From positions 1-59,182 of the forward strand of contig JAFUXT010000014.1 of NCBI GenBank assembly GCA_017470815.1: a stretch of DNA of 59,182 nucleotides. The letters run 5' to 3'. The stretch is from a bacterium. GTDB taxonomy: Bacteria; Cyanobacteriota; Vampirovibrionia; Gastranaerophilales; Gastranaerophilaceae. Positions 8,641 to 17,556 of this stretch are shown here, piece after piece. Each line of letters starts with the position of its first letter. Positions within the stretch are counted from its first letter, which is position 1. A program made the translations under genes and the position numbers. Below the pieces are notes generated by a model. That model was not told the origin of the DNA and made no database searches. It saw nothing but the letters and a program-made list of their open reading frames with translations.

Positions 8641-8679
8641 AATTAATTCAAAAATATATACTTTATATCTATGTAAGAG
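8641..8679 (+). promoter_or_regulatory. Promoter-like block before the 8701 gene
   Basis: AATTA at 8641 is followed exactly 20 bases later by CTTTATAT (8661-8668), then TATGTAAGA. The same three elements at identical spacing lie before the gene at 46520 (46461-46499). CTTTATAT ends 32 bases before the ATG. Confidence 0.55.
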
Positions 8680-8700
8680 ATAAGAGAGAGATTAAGCATT

Positions 8701-8937
8701 ATGGCTACAGGACAATTTGGAACAATTATTAAACCAATGGCACACAGAAAAGGTGCAGTTAAGGAATTTCAATATTTACAGCACAAAGACAGAAGAATGA
8801 GATTCAACAATGCACAGGATCCGATTTATTATATCTTTGATTGTATAGAAAATCGTCCTGTCAGCAAGTTGGCAAAAGAATTTGTTGAAGATGCTATATT
8901 TGATACAATGAATTTTATTTCAAAAGTGGTTGGATAA
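8701..8937 (+). CDS. Small protein of unknown function
   Basis: A 78-residue protein with no recognised family, signal peptide or membrane segment. The first half is basic and polar (KPMAHRKGAVKEF, HKDRRMRF). The second half looks folded and helical (DPIYYIFDCIENRPVSKLAK, VEDAIFDTMNF). A GAGAGAG ribosome site lies 8 bases before the ATG, and the gene has its own promoter-like block and terminator. It appears to be a real, independently expressed gene of the lineage-specific set. Confidence 0.65.
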   Translation: MATGQFGTIIKPMAHRKGAVKEFQYLQHKDRRMRFNNAQDPIYYIFDCIENRPVSKLAKEFVEDAIFDTMNFISKVVG

Positions 8938-8993
8938 TCATAAGGAAAAAGAGAAAAGAAAAGTTTGGAAAAGGATAGGAAAATACATTAAAT

Positions 8994-9017
8994 AAGCGGT
9001 CAAAAGACCGCTTTTAT
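8994..9017. terminator. Bidirectional terminator between the 8701 gene and trxB
   Basis: AAGCGGTC (8994-9001) pairs with GACCGCTT (9006-9013) over an AAAA loop, followed by T-rich sequence. Two genes converge here. Confidence 0.75.
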
Positions 9018-9046
9018 TTTATTAATGACCTTTGCTTTATTTATAT

Positions 9047-9985
9047 CTAAACAGCAACTTCTTTTTGGGCCTGAACATATTTTGTAGCATAAACCGCACC
9101 GATTGCACCGTCAGATGCTGCAGTTATCACTTGTCTTAACGGAGTATTACGAACATCCCCGACCGCATAAACACCATCCAAAGATGTTTTCATTGTTTCG
9201 TCCGTCAAAATAAATCCTCTTGCATCCTGCTTAATTTGCCCGTTTATATTATCTACGTTAGGAAGCATGCCGATATAAGGAAATACCCCGTCAGTTTTTA
9301 AGTTTGTAACATCATTTGTTTTAACATTTTTGATAACAATATAACTAACCAAATCTTCTCCGCAAATTTCTTCTACGACGCTATCCCATACAAATTCGAT
9401 TTTATCATTTTTAAATGCTCTTTCCTGAATGATTTTATCTGCACGAAGTTCATCTCTGCGGTGAATAATATAAACTTTAGATGCAAATTTTGTTAAATAC
9501 ATTGCTTCTTCAACTGCAGAGTTTCCACCGCCGACAACGGCAACAACTTTATCTTGATAAAACGAGCCGTCACAAACAGCACAATAACTAACTCCCCTGC
9601 CAATATACTCAAGTTCACCTTTTACTCCGAGTTTCATTGGCTTAGCACCTGTTGCAATAATAACAGATTTTGCTTTAAAAATGCCTTCTTTTGTTGTTAT
9701 AACCTTTGGATTTGAGACCAAATCAACTGACTCGATTTCCTGCATAGGAAATTTTTGAACTCCGAACATATCTGCATGTTCCTCAAATTTTTCCATCAAA
9801 TCAAAACCGCCAATCTTTTTCATCCCCGGATAATTTTCAAGTTCAAGATAATTTGACGGCTGACCGCCTAACATGCTTACATCAATTATTGCCGTGCTTG
9901 CTGCCCCTCTTGCACTGTATAATGCGGCACTAAAACCTGCAGGACCTCCCCCTAAAATCACAACATCAAAATCATAAGTTTCCAT
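9047..9985 (-). CDS. trxB: Thioredoxin-disulfide reductase
   Basis: A 312-residue FAD/NADPH flavoprotein that reduces thioredoxin. The FAD-binding GGGPAGFSAALYSARG is at residues 12-27. The redox-active pair C135-A-V-C138 lies inside GVSYCAVCDG. The NADPH-binding fold (VAVVGGGNSAVEEA) follows, and the second FAD motif YAVGDVR is near the end. The length is that of the low-molecular-weight bacterial class. A gene for a small secreted protein ends 21 bases upstream, so the two may be co-transcribed. Confidence 0.96.
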   Translation of the reverse strand: METYDFDVVILGGGPAGFSAALYSARGAASTAIIDVSMLGGQPSNYLELENYPGMKKIGGFDLMEKFEEHADMFGVQKFPMQEIESVDLVSNPKVITTKEGIFKAKSVIIATGAKPMKLGVKGELEYIGRGVSYCAVCDGSFYQDKVVAVVGGGNSAVEEAMYLTKFASKVYIIHRRDELRADKIIQERAFKNDKIEFVWDSVVEEICGEDLVSYIVIKNVKTNDVTNLKTDGVFPYIGMLPNVDNINGQIKQDARGFILTDETMKTSLDGVYAVGDVRNTPLRQVITAASDGAIGAVYATKYVQAQKEVAV

Positions 9986-10006
9986 TATATATAATCCTCA
10001 CTTCCC

Positions 10007-10486
10007 CTAATCTTGTACGATACCGCCTCCGACTTTTTCTCCTTTAATTTTATATTTTGCGGACTCGGTTTTTACTATTTTACCACCAACATAAGTATCT
10101 ATTTTAATGTAATCGTAACCTTCAAAGTAATCACCGTCAATATATATATCGGCTTTATCTGTCAGTTTTTTCTTACCGTAATTTCCGTTCTTGGTAAAAA
10201 TAACATGCCTTTGGTCTGAATCCTCAACACTTATTTCTGCTTTTGCACCGTTAAACATGTTATATAAAGTTATGACGTTACCTGTGCAGGATAAGTTCCA
10301 CATATCCAAACTTTTTTCTTTAAAAATTGCAGAATTTTGTTCAATCCGTTGAGAAGTCACTCTCCAGGTCCCATAAAAGGATTTTGGAACCATTGTAACT
10401 GAACCTGTAAGCAACGTTGGCTGCTGTGCCATGGTATTACAAAAACAAAAAAATAATAAGAAAAATAGTATAAATATTTTCTTCAT
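10007..10486 (-). CDS. Secreted protein of unknown function upstream of trxB
   Basis: A 159-residue protein. The start is taken at 10486 because it gives a clear signal peptide (MKKIFILFFLLFFCFCNTMAQ; cleavage probably after TMA); the upstream in-frame TTG adds a non-hydrophobic leader. The mature part looks beta-rich (FYGTWRVTSQRIEQN, NVITLYNMFNGAKAEISVED) and could be a small lipocalin-like or calycin-type barrel, but no family is recognised. The 21-base gap to trxB suggests one transcript. No good ribosome site is visible. Confidence 0.65.
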   Translation of the reverse strand: MKKIFILFFLLFFCFCNTMAQQPTLLTGSVTMVPKSFYGTWRVTSQRIEQNSAIFKEKSLDMWNLSCTGNVITLYNMFNGAKAEISVEDSDQRHVIFTKNGNYGKKKLTDKADIYIDGDYFEGYDYIKIDTYVGGKIVKTESAKYKIKGEKVGGGIVQD

Positions 10487-10657
10487 ATAGATATTTTTAA
10501 TGAGATAACAAAATTTGTCATCATTCAACTGATACAAAATTAACTATTAATTGTAACAAAATATTAACAAAAGATATAAAATATTAAAGATTTCAGTAAA
10601 TATAGCCGACAAAAAGAATAATAAAACTATATGGAAAATTGAAAGGACTGTATTACA

Positions 10658-12769
10658 ATGGGATTGGCAGCATCACAAGCAAGATTACTGACCATAACTG
10701 CAAGACTCGCAGACAATGAACTGCGTTCGCAGACCATTAACAACGCTAAAATGCGACTTGCAACTCAAAGTGCGCAGGCAAGCGATGAATACGTTTCTGC
10801 TTTAAATAATGCCCAAATGATGTTTTCTAATGTAGGAACTGACGGTTTGGCACAAAAACAGGCTTTAACTTTTAACGCACTAACACAATACAGTCAATAT
10901 AACACTCAATACGGTATCGTAAATTCTGCAGGAATGATTATGGTAAGCGAAGAAGATGCCGCAATATTCAAAAATACAAGTAATAATCTTGAAGCATTTT
11001 TGAAAGCGCATGGCCTTGAATGGGAAACTACTTTCTTTAGTGATTCAAGCGGAAATCTTTCAAAGAAAATTCAGGATTTCTACGGTACAGGGTCTTATAA
11101 GTATCTTGGAGACCTATTTAGCGGCATGTCAAATGACGATTTAAAACAACTGTATCTTGATTCTTTAAGTGAAGACGCATCAATTGAAAAACTTAATTAT
11201 GAACAAGCAGCACAAAATTACTATACCGAAGTTCTTTCACTTTATAAAAATGCCGCTCCTGAAATGCGTCAGGAAATTTTAGATACTACCAACAGTAATA
11301 TTACTGAAGAAAATGTTGCTAATGCCATAGCAGGATTAGATAATGCGGCAAAAGTCAAAAGAGAACTGCTTAGCGGAAACTTGTACGGTAACGATCCTAT
11401 AAACGATGACATAGATAACGGTGCAAAATTTGCTTTGAATTATTTAACCAGCAAAAATTATCTAAATACAGGCTATGAAGTATTACTTCGTAAAAAGGTA
11501 AGTTCATTGACTGATAGTGCACGTCGCCCCGGATATGCAGGTTTGGCTACCGAACAAACACAGATTAGCGGACCAACATCCCCAACAGTAACTTATACCA
11601 ATAGTAATGGAGATGAAGTGAGCATTTCCGGCGGTACCTCTTATACTTTTGGAGGAAATCCAACATTTACAATAACGTTTGATGTTCCTACACTGAGCGA
11701 CCCTGAGCACAAAACTATAAAAGATGCGGACGGGAAAGTTATCAGAGAATATGACTGGCAAAGGGTAACAGGACGTCATAACGAAATAACTTCAAGTGAT
11801 TCTTCTATGATACTACCAAATGTAAACGAGATTACGGAAGATAGTTGGAATAGTAACCCAAGCACAAGAGCTTCTGTAATTGACCAAATATACACAGACT
11901 CATCTACAGGTACAATTGAGTACAGATATGTAAATATATATGAAGATGACAAAAATCATACTCCTGATTACTATGTATGCAAAGTTCCAATTGGAACGAA
12001 TTCAACAAAAGATAGAGTTTACAAACAGTTAGCAGATTGGTATCTTGAATATGTACTTGATACAGAGGCAGCATTCAACTACTACGGTTATGCCGCAGAA
12101 AATAAGGACTGTCCGACATTAAAAGGCTACAATGATTCCATTGCAGACTTTGGAGTTTACGGAGTTTCAGTATCAATCCCTAAAGAAGCCAATTGTCTTG
12201 TTGACTACAATGAAATGGTTAAACAAAAAGGACTCACAAGAAACGGAGTAAATCCATATATGAAAAGTGTATTGGATTCATTTATGGCAGATTTAATGCT
12301 TGATGTACTCGGTGAACCGAAATATGCTTGGGTTGACAAAAGTGATCCTGAAAATATCGGTAATGCAGATTCAAAAGCACAATGGTTAACCAACTTATTC
12401 AACAGAATGCAAAAAGGTTACAAAGTTTTAGAAAACGGACTTGCAAAATCACAGGAATGGCTTGAATATGCCTTTGAAAGCGGTCTTGTATCAATGGAGC
12501 AGGTTGACCTTTCGCAAAATTGGGTATCAATGGATTACAAATCCTGCTCTAATATCTATGAAGAAACAGATAACTCTGCTACTGTGTCAAAAGCAGAAGC
12601 AAAATATAACAGAGCAATGAACGATATTAAACAAAAGGACAGTATGTTTGATCTTCAACTTAAAAATATTGATACAGAACATTCCGCCCTCCAAACAGAA
12701 TATGATGTTATTAAGGGAGTAATGAATAAAAATATAGAAAGGACAATGAAATTCGACCAAAACGGATAA
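10658..12769 (+). CDS. 703-residue lineage-specific protein with coiled-coil ends
   Basis: A long protein of no recognised family. The first ~70 residues are an Ala/Gln-rich amphipathic helix (AASQARLLTITARLADNELRSQ). The middle is mixed, with a beta-rich, Thr/Ser/Gly-rich part around residues 285-360. The last ~60 residues are again a long helix (KQKDSMFDLQLKNIDTEHSA), ending in a VIKGVMNKNIERTMKF pattern. That end matches the partial gene at 59119-59182. Helical termini around a variable centre recall flagellar/T3SS axial proteins, but no residue-level signature confirms it. There is no signal peptide. A ribosome site (AAAGGA) lies 12 bases before the ATG, and a terminator follows. Confidence 0.75.
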   Translation: MGLAASQARLLTITARLADNELRSQTINNAKMRLATQSAQASDEYVSALNNAQMMFSNVGTDGLAQKQALTFNALTQYSQYNTQYGIVNSAGMIMVSEEDAAIFKNTSNNLEAFLKAHGLEWETTFFSDSSGNLSKKIQDFYGTGSYKYLGDLFSGMSNDDLKQLYLDSLSEDASIEKLNYEQAAQNYYTEVLSLYKNAAPEMRQEILDTTNSNITEENVANAIAGLDNAAKVKRELLSGNLYGNDPINDDIDNGAKFALNYLTSKNYLNTGYEVLLRKKVSSLTDSARRPGYAGLATEQTQISGPTSPTVTYTNSNGDEVSISGGTSYTFGGNPTFTITFDVPTLSDPEHKTIKDADGKVIREYDWQRVTGRHNEITSSDSSMILPNVNEITEDSWNSNPSTRASVIDQIYTDSSTGTIEYRYVNIYEDDKNHTPDYYVCKVPIGTNSTKDRVYKQLADWYLEYVLDTEAAFNYYGYAAENKDCPTLKGYNDSIADFGVYGVSVSIPKEANCLVDYNEMVKQKGLTRNGVNPYMKSVLDSFMADLMLDVLGEPKYAWVDKSDPENIGNADSKAQWLTNLFNRMQKGYKVLENGLAKSQEWLEYAFESGLVSMEQVDLSQNWVSMDYKSCSNIYEETDNSATVSKAEAKYNRAMNDIKQKDSMFDLQLKNIDTEHSALQTEYDVIKGVMNKNIERTMKFDQNG

Positions 12770-12790
12770 AGTTAAATATCAAGACTACAA

Positions 12791-12820
12791 AAAAACAGGC
12801 AATAATGCCTGTTTTTCTTT
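12791..12820. terminator. Bidirectional terminator between the 703-residue gene and valS
   Basis: AAAAACAGGCA (12791-12801) pairs with TGCCTGTTTTT (12806-12816) over ATAA, in the gap where the two genes converge. Confidence 0.85.
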
Positions 12821-12844
12821 GTGTTTACTTTAACTCTGATACAA

Positions 12845-15487
12845 TTAATCCTTTAAAGAAGAAATTAGTTCGTTTATAGAATTTTCCTGCAATTTGATTT
12901 CCGCAATTCGTGCTTTTGTTTGTTCAACAAGTTCAACAGGAGCATTTGAAACAAATTTAGGATTATTTATTCTGCCTTCTAAGGATTTTCTTTCTCCTGA
13001 AAGTTTTTCAAGTTTTTTGTTCTGGCGTGCAATTTCCTGTTCAAAATCAATAAGATTTTCAAGCGGAATAACGATTTTTGATGCCGAAACAACTGCACTT
13101 GCAGATTTTTTTGCATTTACGTCCCCGTCAGCATAAGTAATATTTTCAACCTTTGCCATGCGCTTTACATAACTTTCAATTTCTTTAAATATAGGTTTTT
13201 CATCCTCAGAAGCATGAATTTCTATATCAAAATTTAAAGACAGCGGAATGTTAAAACTTTGACGAACGTTTCTTAAAGAAGAAATTGTTTCAAATACAAG
13301 TTCCATCTCCTTTGCCTCTTTAGCATATGCCAAAGACTCATTATAAACAGGATAAGGAGCAAGCATAATAGCCTTAATATCAGTAGATTTCGGGATTAAC
13401 TGCCATACTTTTTCGGTGATATGAGGCATAATAGGATGTAAAAGTCTTAAAGCCATATCAAGAACATATCTCAATACCCTTTGAGTATTAAGTTTTAATT
13501 CAGAATTTTGCAACTGAATTTTTGCAATTTCAACATACCAATCGCAATATGAATTCCAGAAGAAATCATAAAGAACATGAGCCGTTTCACCAATTCTGTA
13601 ACTTTTTATATCTTCATTGACTTCTTTTGCAACACTGTTTAATTTATCTAATATCCACTTATCAGCAATAGTTAGGGTATTAAAGTCAATTTCATTGTTA
13701 TCAACACCTTCAAGATTCATCAATACAAATCTTGATGCGTTCCAGATTTTATTCGCAAAATTTCTGCCGTATTCAAAGCGTTCATCGCTTATTTTTATAT
13801 CCTGACCACCATAAGTGCAAAGCGAAGTCATTGTAAACCTTAAAGCATCACATCCGTATTTATCGATAATAACAACAGGATCAATTGTGTTGCCTTTTGA
13901 TTTTGACATTTTCTGACCTTTTTCATCACGGATTAAACCGTGAATATATACGGTAGAAAACGGCGCTTTACCGGTAAACTCAAGTCCCATAGTAATCATT
14001 CTTGCAACCCAGAAGAAAATAATATCAAAACCGGTTACAAGAGTTGTTGTCGGGTAGAATTTCTTAAAATCATCACTGTCGGTATTAGGCCATCCCATTG
14101 TACTAAACGGCCACAAACCCGATGAAAACCAAGTATCAAGAACATCCGTTTCCTGTTCCCAAAGTTCTGGATTCGGATTTTCTTTTGCGACAACCATTTC
14201 ACCTGTTTTTTTGTTGTGATATGCAGGAATTTGATGTCCCCACCACAACTGACGTGAAATGCACCAATCTCTGATATTCTCCATCCAGCCTAAATAATTC
14301 TTTTCCCATCTTTCAGGTATAAATTTTATTCTGCCGTCATGAACTGCCTTAATTGCTTCTTGCGCTAAAGGTTTCATTTTTACAAACCATTGTTCCGAAA
14401 GTAACGGCTCAATAGTAGTTCCACAGCGCTGACATTTTCCGACATTATGTTCATGGTCTTTTGTTCTTAACAAGAAATTTTGATATGATAAATCGCCAAT
14501 TATCGCTTTTCTTGCCTCATATCTGTCAAGTCCGTGGTATTTATGAGGAACTTCACCGCAAGCAATCATTTTTGCTTCTTCATCTATTACCCAAATCGGT
14601 TTTAATCCATGGCGTTTACCTACTTCATAATCATTTGGGTCATGAGCAGGGGTAATCTTTACAGCACCTGATCCAAAATTTCTGTCAACATATTCATCTG
14701 CAATAATTGGAATTTCCCTGCCTGAGAGCGGAACAACAACCGTTTTGCCTACTAATTCCGAATATTTTTTATCATCAGGGTGAACTGCGATTGCAACATC
14801 CCCAAAAATTGTTTCAGGTCTTGTTGTTGCAACTATTATTGCTCCTGATTCATTTTTTAAAGGATAAGAAATTTCCCACAAATGTCCTTGTTCTGTTGCA
14901 TATTCGGTTTCTACATCAGAAATTGCACTGCGGCACCGAGGACACCAATTGACGATATATTTACCTTTATAAATCAGTCCTTTTTCATAAAGGCGAACGA
15001 ATACTTCTTTTACAGCATCAGAACAACCTTTATCAAAAGTAAACCTTTCTCTTGTTCTGTCAAAAGAAGCACCAAGCCGTTTGCATTGATCTAAAATTCT
15101 TGATTTATGTGCATTTGCCCATTCCCAAGTTTTTTCTAAAAACTTATCACGACCTAAATCATATCTTGAAAGTCCCTGTTCCCTTAACTGTTTTTCTACG
15201 ACATTTTGAGTTGCAATACCAGCATGATCAGTACCGGGAACCCACAAAGTTTCATATCCGCTCATTCTGTGATAACGAATAAGAATATCCTGTAATGTCT
15301 CGTCTAATGCATGTCCCATGTGCAAAACTCCTGTGACATTCGGAGGAGGTATAACTATTGAATACGGTTCTTTTTGACTATGGGCATCAGCCTTAAAAAA
15401 TCCGTTATCTTCCCAAAATTTATATATACTTTCTTCTGTTTCTTTAGCATTGTAAACGGTAGGTAAATCCTGAATTGTTGTAGTCAT
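12845..15487 (-). CDS. valS: Valyl-tRNA synthetase
   Basis: An 880-residue class I aminoacyl-tRNA synthetase that charges tRNA-Val and edits mischarged threonine. The HIGH-type motif is in PPPNVTGVLHMGHAL near residue 50. The CP1 editing domain follows (TTRPETIFGDVAIAVHP). KMSKS is in KGQKMSKSKGN near residue 530. A C-terminal coiled-coil arm typical of ValRS closes the protein (IARQNKKLEKLSGERKSLEGRI). The length is standard. It is divergent from the pilin-S74 gene at 15621 and shares the 133-base intergenic region with it. Confidence 0.98.
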   Translation of the reverse strand: MTTTIQDLPTVYNAKETEESIYKFWEDNGFFKADAHSQKEPYSIVIPPPNVTGVLHMGHALDETLQDILIRYHRMSGYETLWVPGTDHAGIATQNVVEKQLREQGLSRYDLGRDKFLEKTWEWANAHKSRILDQCKRLGASFDRTRERFTFDKGCSDAVKEVFVRLYEKGLIYKGKYIVNWCPRCRSAISDVETEYATEQGHLWEISYPLKNESGAIIVATTRPETIFGDVAIAVHPDDKKYSELVGKTVVVPLSGREIPIIADEYVDRNFGSGAVKITPAHDPNDYEVGKRHGLKPIWVIDEEAKMIACGEVPHKYHGLDRYEARKAIIGDLSYQNFLLRTKDHEHNVGKCQRCGTTIEPLLSEQWFVKMKPLAQEAIKAVHDGRIKFIPERWEKNYLGWMENIRDWCISRQLWWGHQIPAYHNKKTGEMVVAKENPNPELWEQETDVLDTWFSSGLWPFSTMGWPNTDSDDFKKFYPTTTLVTGFDIIFFWVARMITMGLEFTGKAPFSTVYIHGLIRDEKGQKMSKSKGNTIDPVVIIDKYGCDALRFTMTSLCTYGGQDIKISDERFEYGRNFANKIWNASRFVLMNLEGVDNNEIDFNTLTIADKWILDKLNSVAKEVNEDIKSYRIGETAHVLYDFFWNSYCDWYVEIAKIQLQNSELKLNTQRVLRYVLDMALRLLHPIMPHITEKVWQLIPKSTDIKAIMLAPYPVYNESLAYAKEAKEMELVFETISSLRNVRQSFNIPLSLNFDIEIHASEDEKPIFKEIESYVKRMAKVENITYADGDVNAKKSASAVVSASKIVIPLENLIDFEQEIARQNKKLEKLSGERKSLEGRINNPKFVSNAPVELVEQTKARIAEIKLQENSINELISSLKD

Positions 15488-15561
15488 ATTTCTTCCTCTT
15501 TTAACTGTTTATATTAAAAGATTATCACAAAAATAAAATATGTTACGCATAGTTGAAGTAA

Positions 15562-15590
15562 TTGAAATAGAGAATAAAATATGTTATAAT
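15562..15590 (+). promoter_or_regulatory. Sigma-70-type promoter of the first pilin-S74 gene
   Basis: TTGAAA (15562-15567), a 17-base spacer and a consensus TATAAT (15585-15590). The -10 lies within GTTATAATATTATA, a 14-mer also found upstream of the 21722-23521 gene. Confidence 0.65.
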
Positions 15591-15620
15591 ATTATAAACA
15601 CAGCGGATATGGGAGTACGA

Positions 15621-17414
15621 ATGACACAAACAAAGAAAAAACCTGCATTTACACTTGCAGAAGTTATGATTGTACTTTTAGTACTTACTATATTATTTGC
15701 CGCTTTTGCACCTTTTGTAACAAAACGCAGAAGAAATTCAGCAGCAAAACAGGAATTTTGGATGTGGTCAAGCCGTAATTACATGGCAGGACCAATGAAC
15801 ACTTATTACAAACCGATTTCCGACAATTATTTAGGTGGCATATATATTGGAACAACTCCCGATTCGGAAAATGATATAAAATCATCTTATACCCCATTAT
15901 CCAAAGTTGTAATTCGCTCAGGTTACATTGCTGATAATCTTATACAACGACAATTACAACTGAGGTACGGAAGGAATGATTTTAATGACCCCGGACAACT
16001 TGCAGCAACATTTATAGCGGATAATACGAACTTATTATTCGGGGCTAACTTTCCTATGCTTCAAAGAAAAGAAAGTGATACAACATACCCAAGCAATAAT
16101 GTCGCCTTTGGATTTAATGCAATGAATGGTATAAAAGACTATAATGATGTAAATTCAAAAGCAGATAATAATACCGCATTCGGGAATGATTCTTTACCTA
16201 ATACATACTCCGGCGACGACAATACTGCAATTGGAGCAAGAACAGGGTATGCAAACCTTGCCGGCTACAATAATACATTTATTGGCTATGATGCCGGCAG
16301 TGAATCAGAAACACATTTCAGCACATTAGTTGGCTATCATTCTCAAGCATTAACAGGTGACTATAACACACTTATCGGTGCATATACCGGATTTGGTGAT
16401 AAATGTCCTACTTGTCAGGGAAGCAGAGATTTTCAGTACAATGTAGGAATGGGTTATAAAGCATTAAGCAGTGTAACATCCGGGAAATACAATGTTGCAA
16501 TCGGTTCAGGAGCATTAGGGGCTCTAACAACAGGTAATTACAATACTGCTATCGGATACAATGCATGTGCAGGGATTACAGGACAATCTTACAAAACATG
16601 TATCGGGGCAAATTCAGGTCCTGCATCAAATTCCCCCGTAAATACAGAACTTGCTTTTGATAAAAATGATTCAACACCAAGAACATATATCGGTTCAAAT
16701 CCAAATCTTAATAATAAAAATAATTCTTTAACCGACAGTACTTGGAAATCTTCAGGACTATACGGTGGAGATGCTGTTTTGGAAATACATAATTCAGGAG
16801 GTTATGGAAATAACAAGTTGATCAATAACCCTGTAATTCAATCAAATGCAACGACCATAATTAATGGAAATCTTATTGTTAAGGGAAAAACATATCTTAC
16901 AATGGGTAATATACTATACCCGTTCTACTATCAGAATAATATTTTCGGAACAAATAAAGATGTAAATTGTGCAGCAAATCAAATTACTTATGACTTTTCA
17001 AATGCCGGAGAATGTGCAACTCTTGCCCCTATAACAAGCGATAGAAGGCTAAAAAATATTTTATCAAGAAATACCGGCGGAATTGATAAAATAAATCAAT
17101 TAAAAGTTTACAACTATAAATTTAAGAATGATAAAAAACAAAAACACCATGTCGGAGTAATAGCACAAGATTTGGAAAAAATATTTCCTAATTCGGTATT
17201 TAAAGGTGAAGACGGATTTTTGAAAATAAAACTTGATGAAATATTTTATGCTGTAATAAATTCCATTAAAGAGTTAAACGAAAAAATTGCTTCTTTAGTC
17301 AAGAGCGTTACTTCACTTGAAAAAGAAATAACAGAAGCAGAAAAAGAAAATGCTAAACTCAAAACACAAGTTAAGTTATTGACAGTAAGAGTTAATAAAT
17401 TAAAAAATAAATAA
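15621..17414 (+). CDS. Type IV pilin-leader / YadA-head / peptidase S74 fusion protein (paralogue A)
   Basis: A 597-residue fusion. Residues 1-9 are a short basic leader (MTQTKKKPA). A pilin helix with the conserved +5 Glu (FTLAEVMIVLLVLTILFAAF) then crosses the membrane. A ~110-residue shared domain (SKVVIRSG... LQLRYG) precedes a beta-roll of YadA-like units (NTAFGNDSL, DNTAIGARTG, YNTLIGAYTG, YNVAIGSGAL, YNTAIGYNAC; ~160-375). A neck (AVLEIHN... INGNLIVKG) leads to an S74 domain with catalytic S473 and K478 (SDRRLK) and a coiled-coil end. S74 domains trimerise fibres and then cut themselves off at that Ser. The start at 15621 fits GGGAG and the leader length; an upstream in-frame ATG at 15540 lacks a ribosome site. 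Confidence 0.88.
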   Translation: MTQTKKKPAFTLAEVMIVLLVLTILFAAFAPFVTKRRRNSAAKQEFWMWSSRNYMAGPMNTYYKPISDNYLGGIYIGTTPDSENDIKSSYTPLSKVVIRSGYIADNLIQRQLQLRYGRNDFNDPGQLAATFIADNTNLLFGANFPMLQRKESDTTYPSNNVAFGFNAMNGIKDYNDVNSKADNNTAFGNDSLPNTYSGDDNTAIGARTGYANLAGYNNTFIGYDAGSESETHFSTLVGYHSQALTGDYNTLIGAYTGFGDKCPTCQGSRDFQYNVGMGYKALSSVTSGKYNVAIGSGALGALTTGNYNTAIGYNACAGITGQSYKTCIGANSGPASNSPVNTELAFDKNDSTPRTYIGSNPNLNNKNNSLTDSTWKSSGLYGGDAVLEIHNSGGYGNNKLINNPVIQSNATTIINGNLIVKGKTYLTMGNILYPFYYQNNIFGTNKDVNCAANQITYDFSNAGECATLAPITSDRRLKNILSRNTGGIDKINQLKVYNYKFKNDKKQKHHVGVIAQDLEKIFPNSVFKGEDGFLKIKLDEIFYAVINSIKELNEKIASLVKSVTSLEKEITEAEKENAKLKTQVKLLTVRVNKLKNK

Positions 17415-17443
17415 TTTTATTTGTAATAAAACTTTGTAATAGT

Positions 17444-17469
17444 GCTTAATTTATTTGAATAAATTAAGC
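17444..17469 (+). terminator. Hairpin after paralogue A
   Basis: A 12-bp perfect stem (17444-17455 with 17458-17469) has a two-base centre. It lies 29 bases after the stop, but the T tract is poor (GTTTAGATT). It may terminate, or may act with the metK leader. Confidence 0.45.
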
Positions 17470-17493
17470 GTTTAGATTACACTATATAAAAGT

Positions 17494-17546
17494 AACGTAG
17501 TGCCGGGTCGGAATTAAAAACCTTACCGGCAAAATAGAAATTAAGG
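17494..17546 (+). promoter_or_regulatory. Possible translational switch in the metK leader
   Basis: GCCGG (17502-17506) pairs with CCGGC (17526-17530). Just inside, CCTTA (17521-17525) is an exact complement of TAAGG (17542-17546), the metK ribosome site. The leader can therefore either form the hairpin or mask the ribosome site. Short SAM-binding leaders that hide the metK ribosome site are known (SMK/SAM-III, SAM-VI, SAM/SAH classes). This one does not match a class I can name. Confidence 0.35.
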
Positions 17547-17556
17547 AGAATAAAAA

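Noticed and set aside
14461..15282. Several plus-strand frames opposite valS.
   Set aside because: They are antisense shadows of a fully conserved synthetase.
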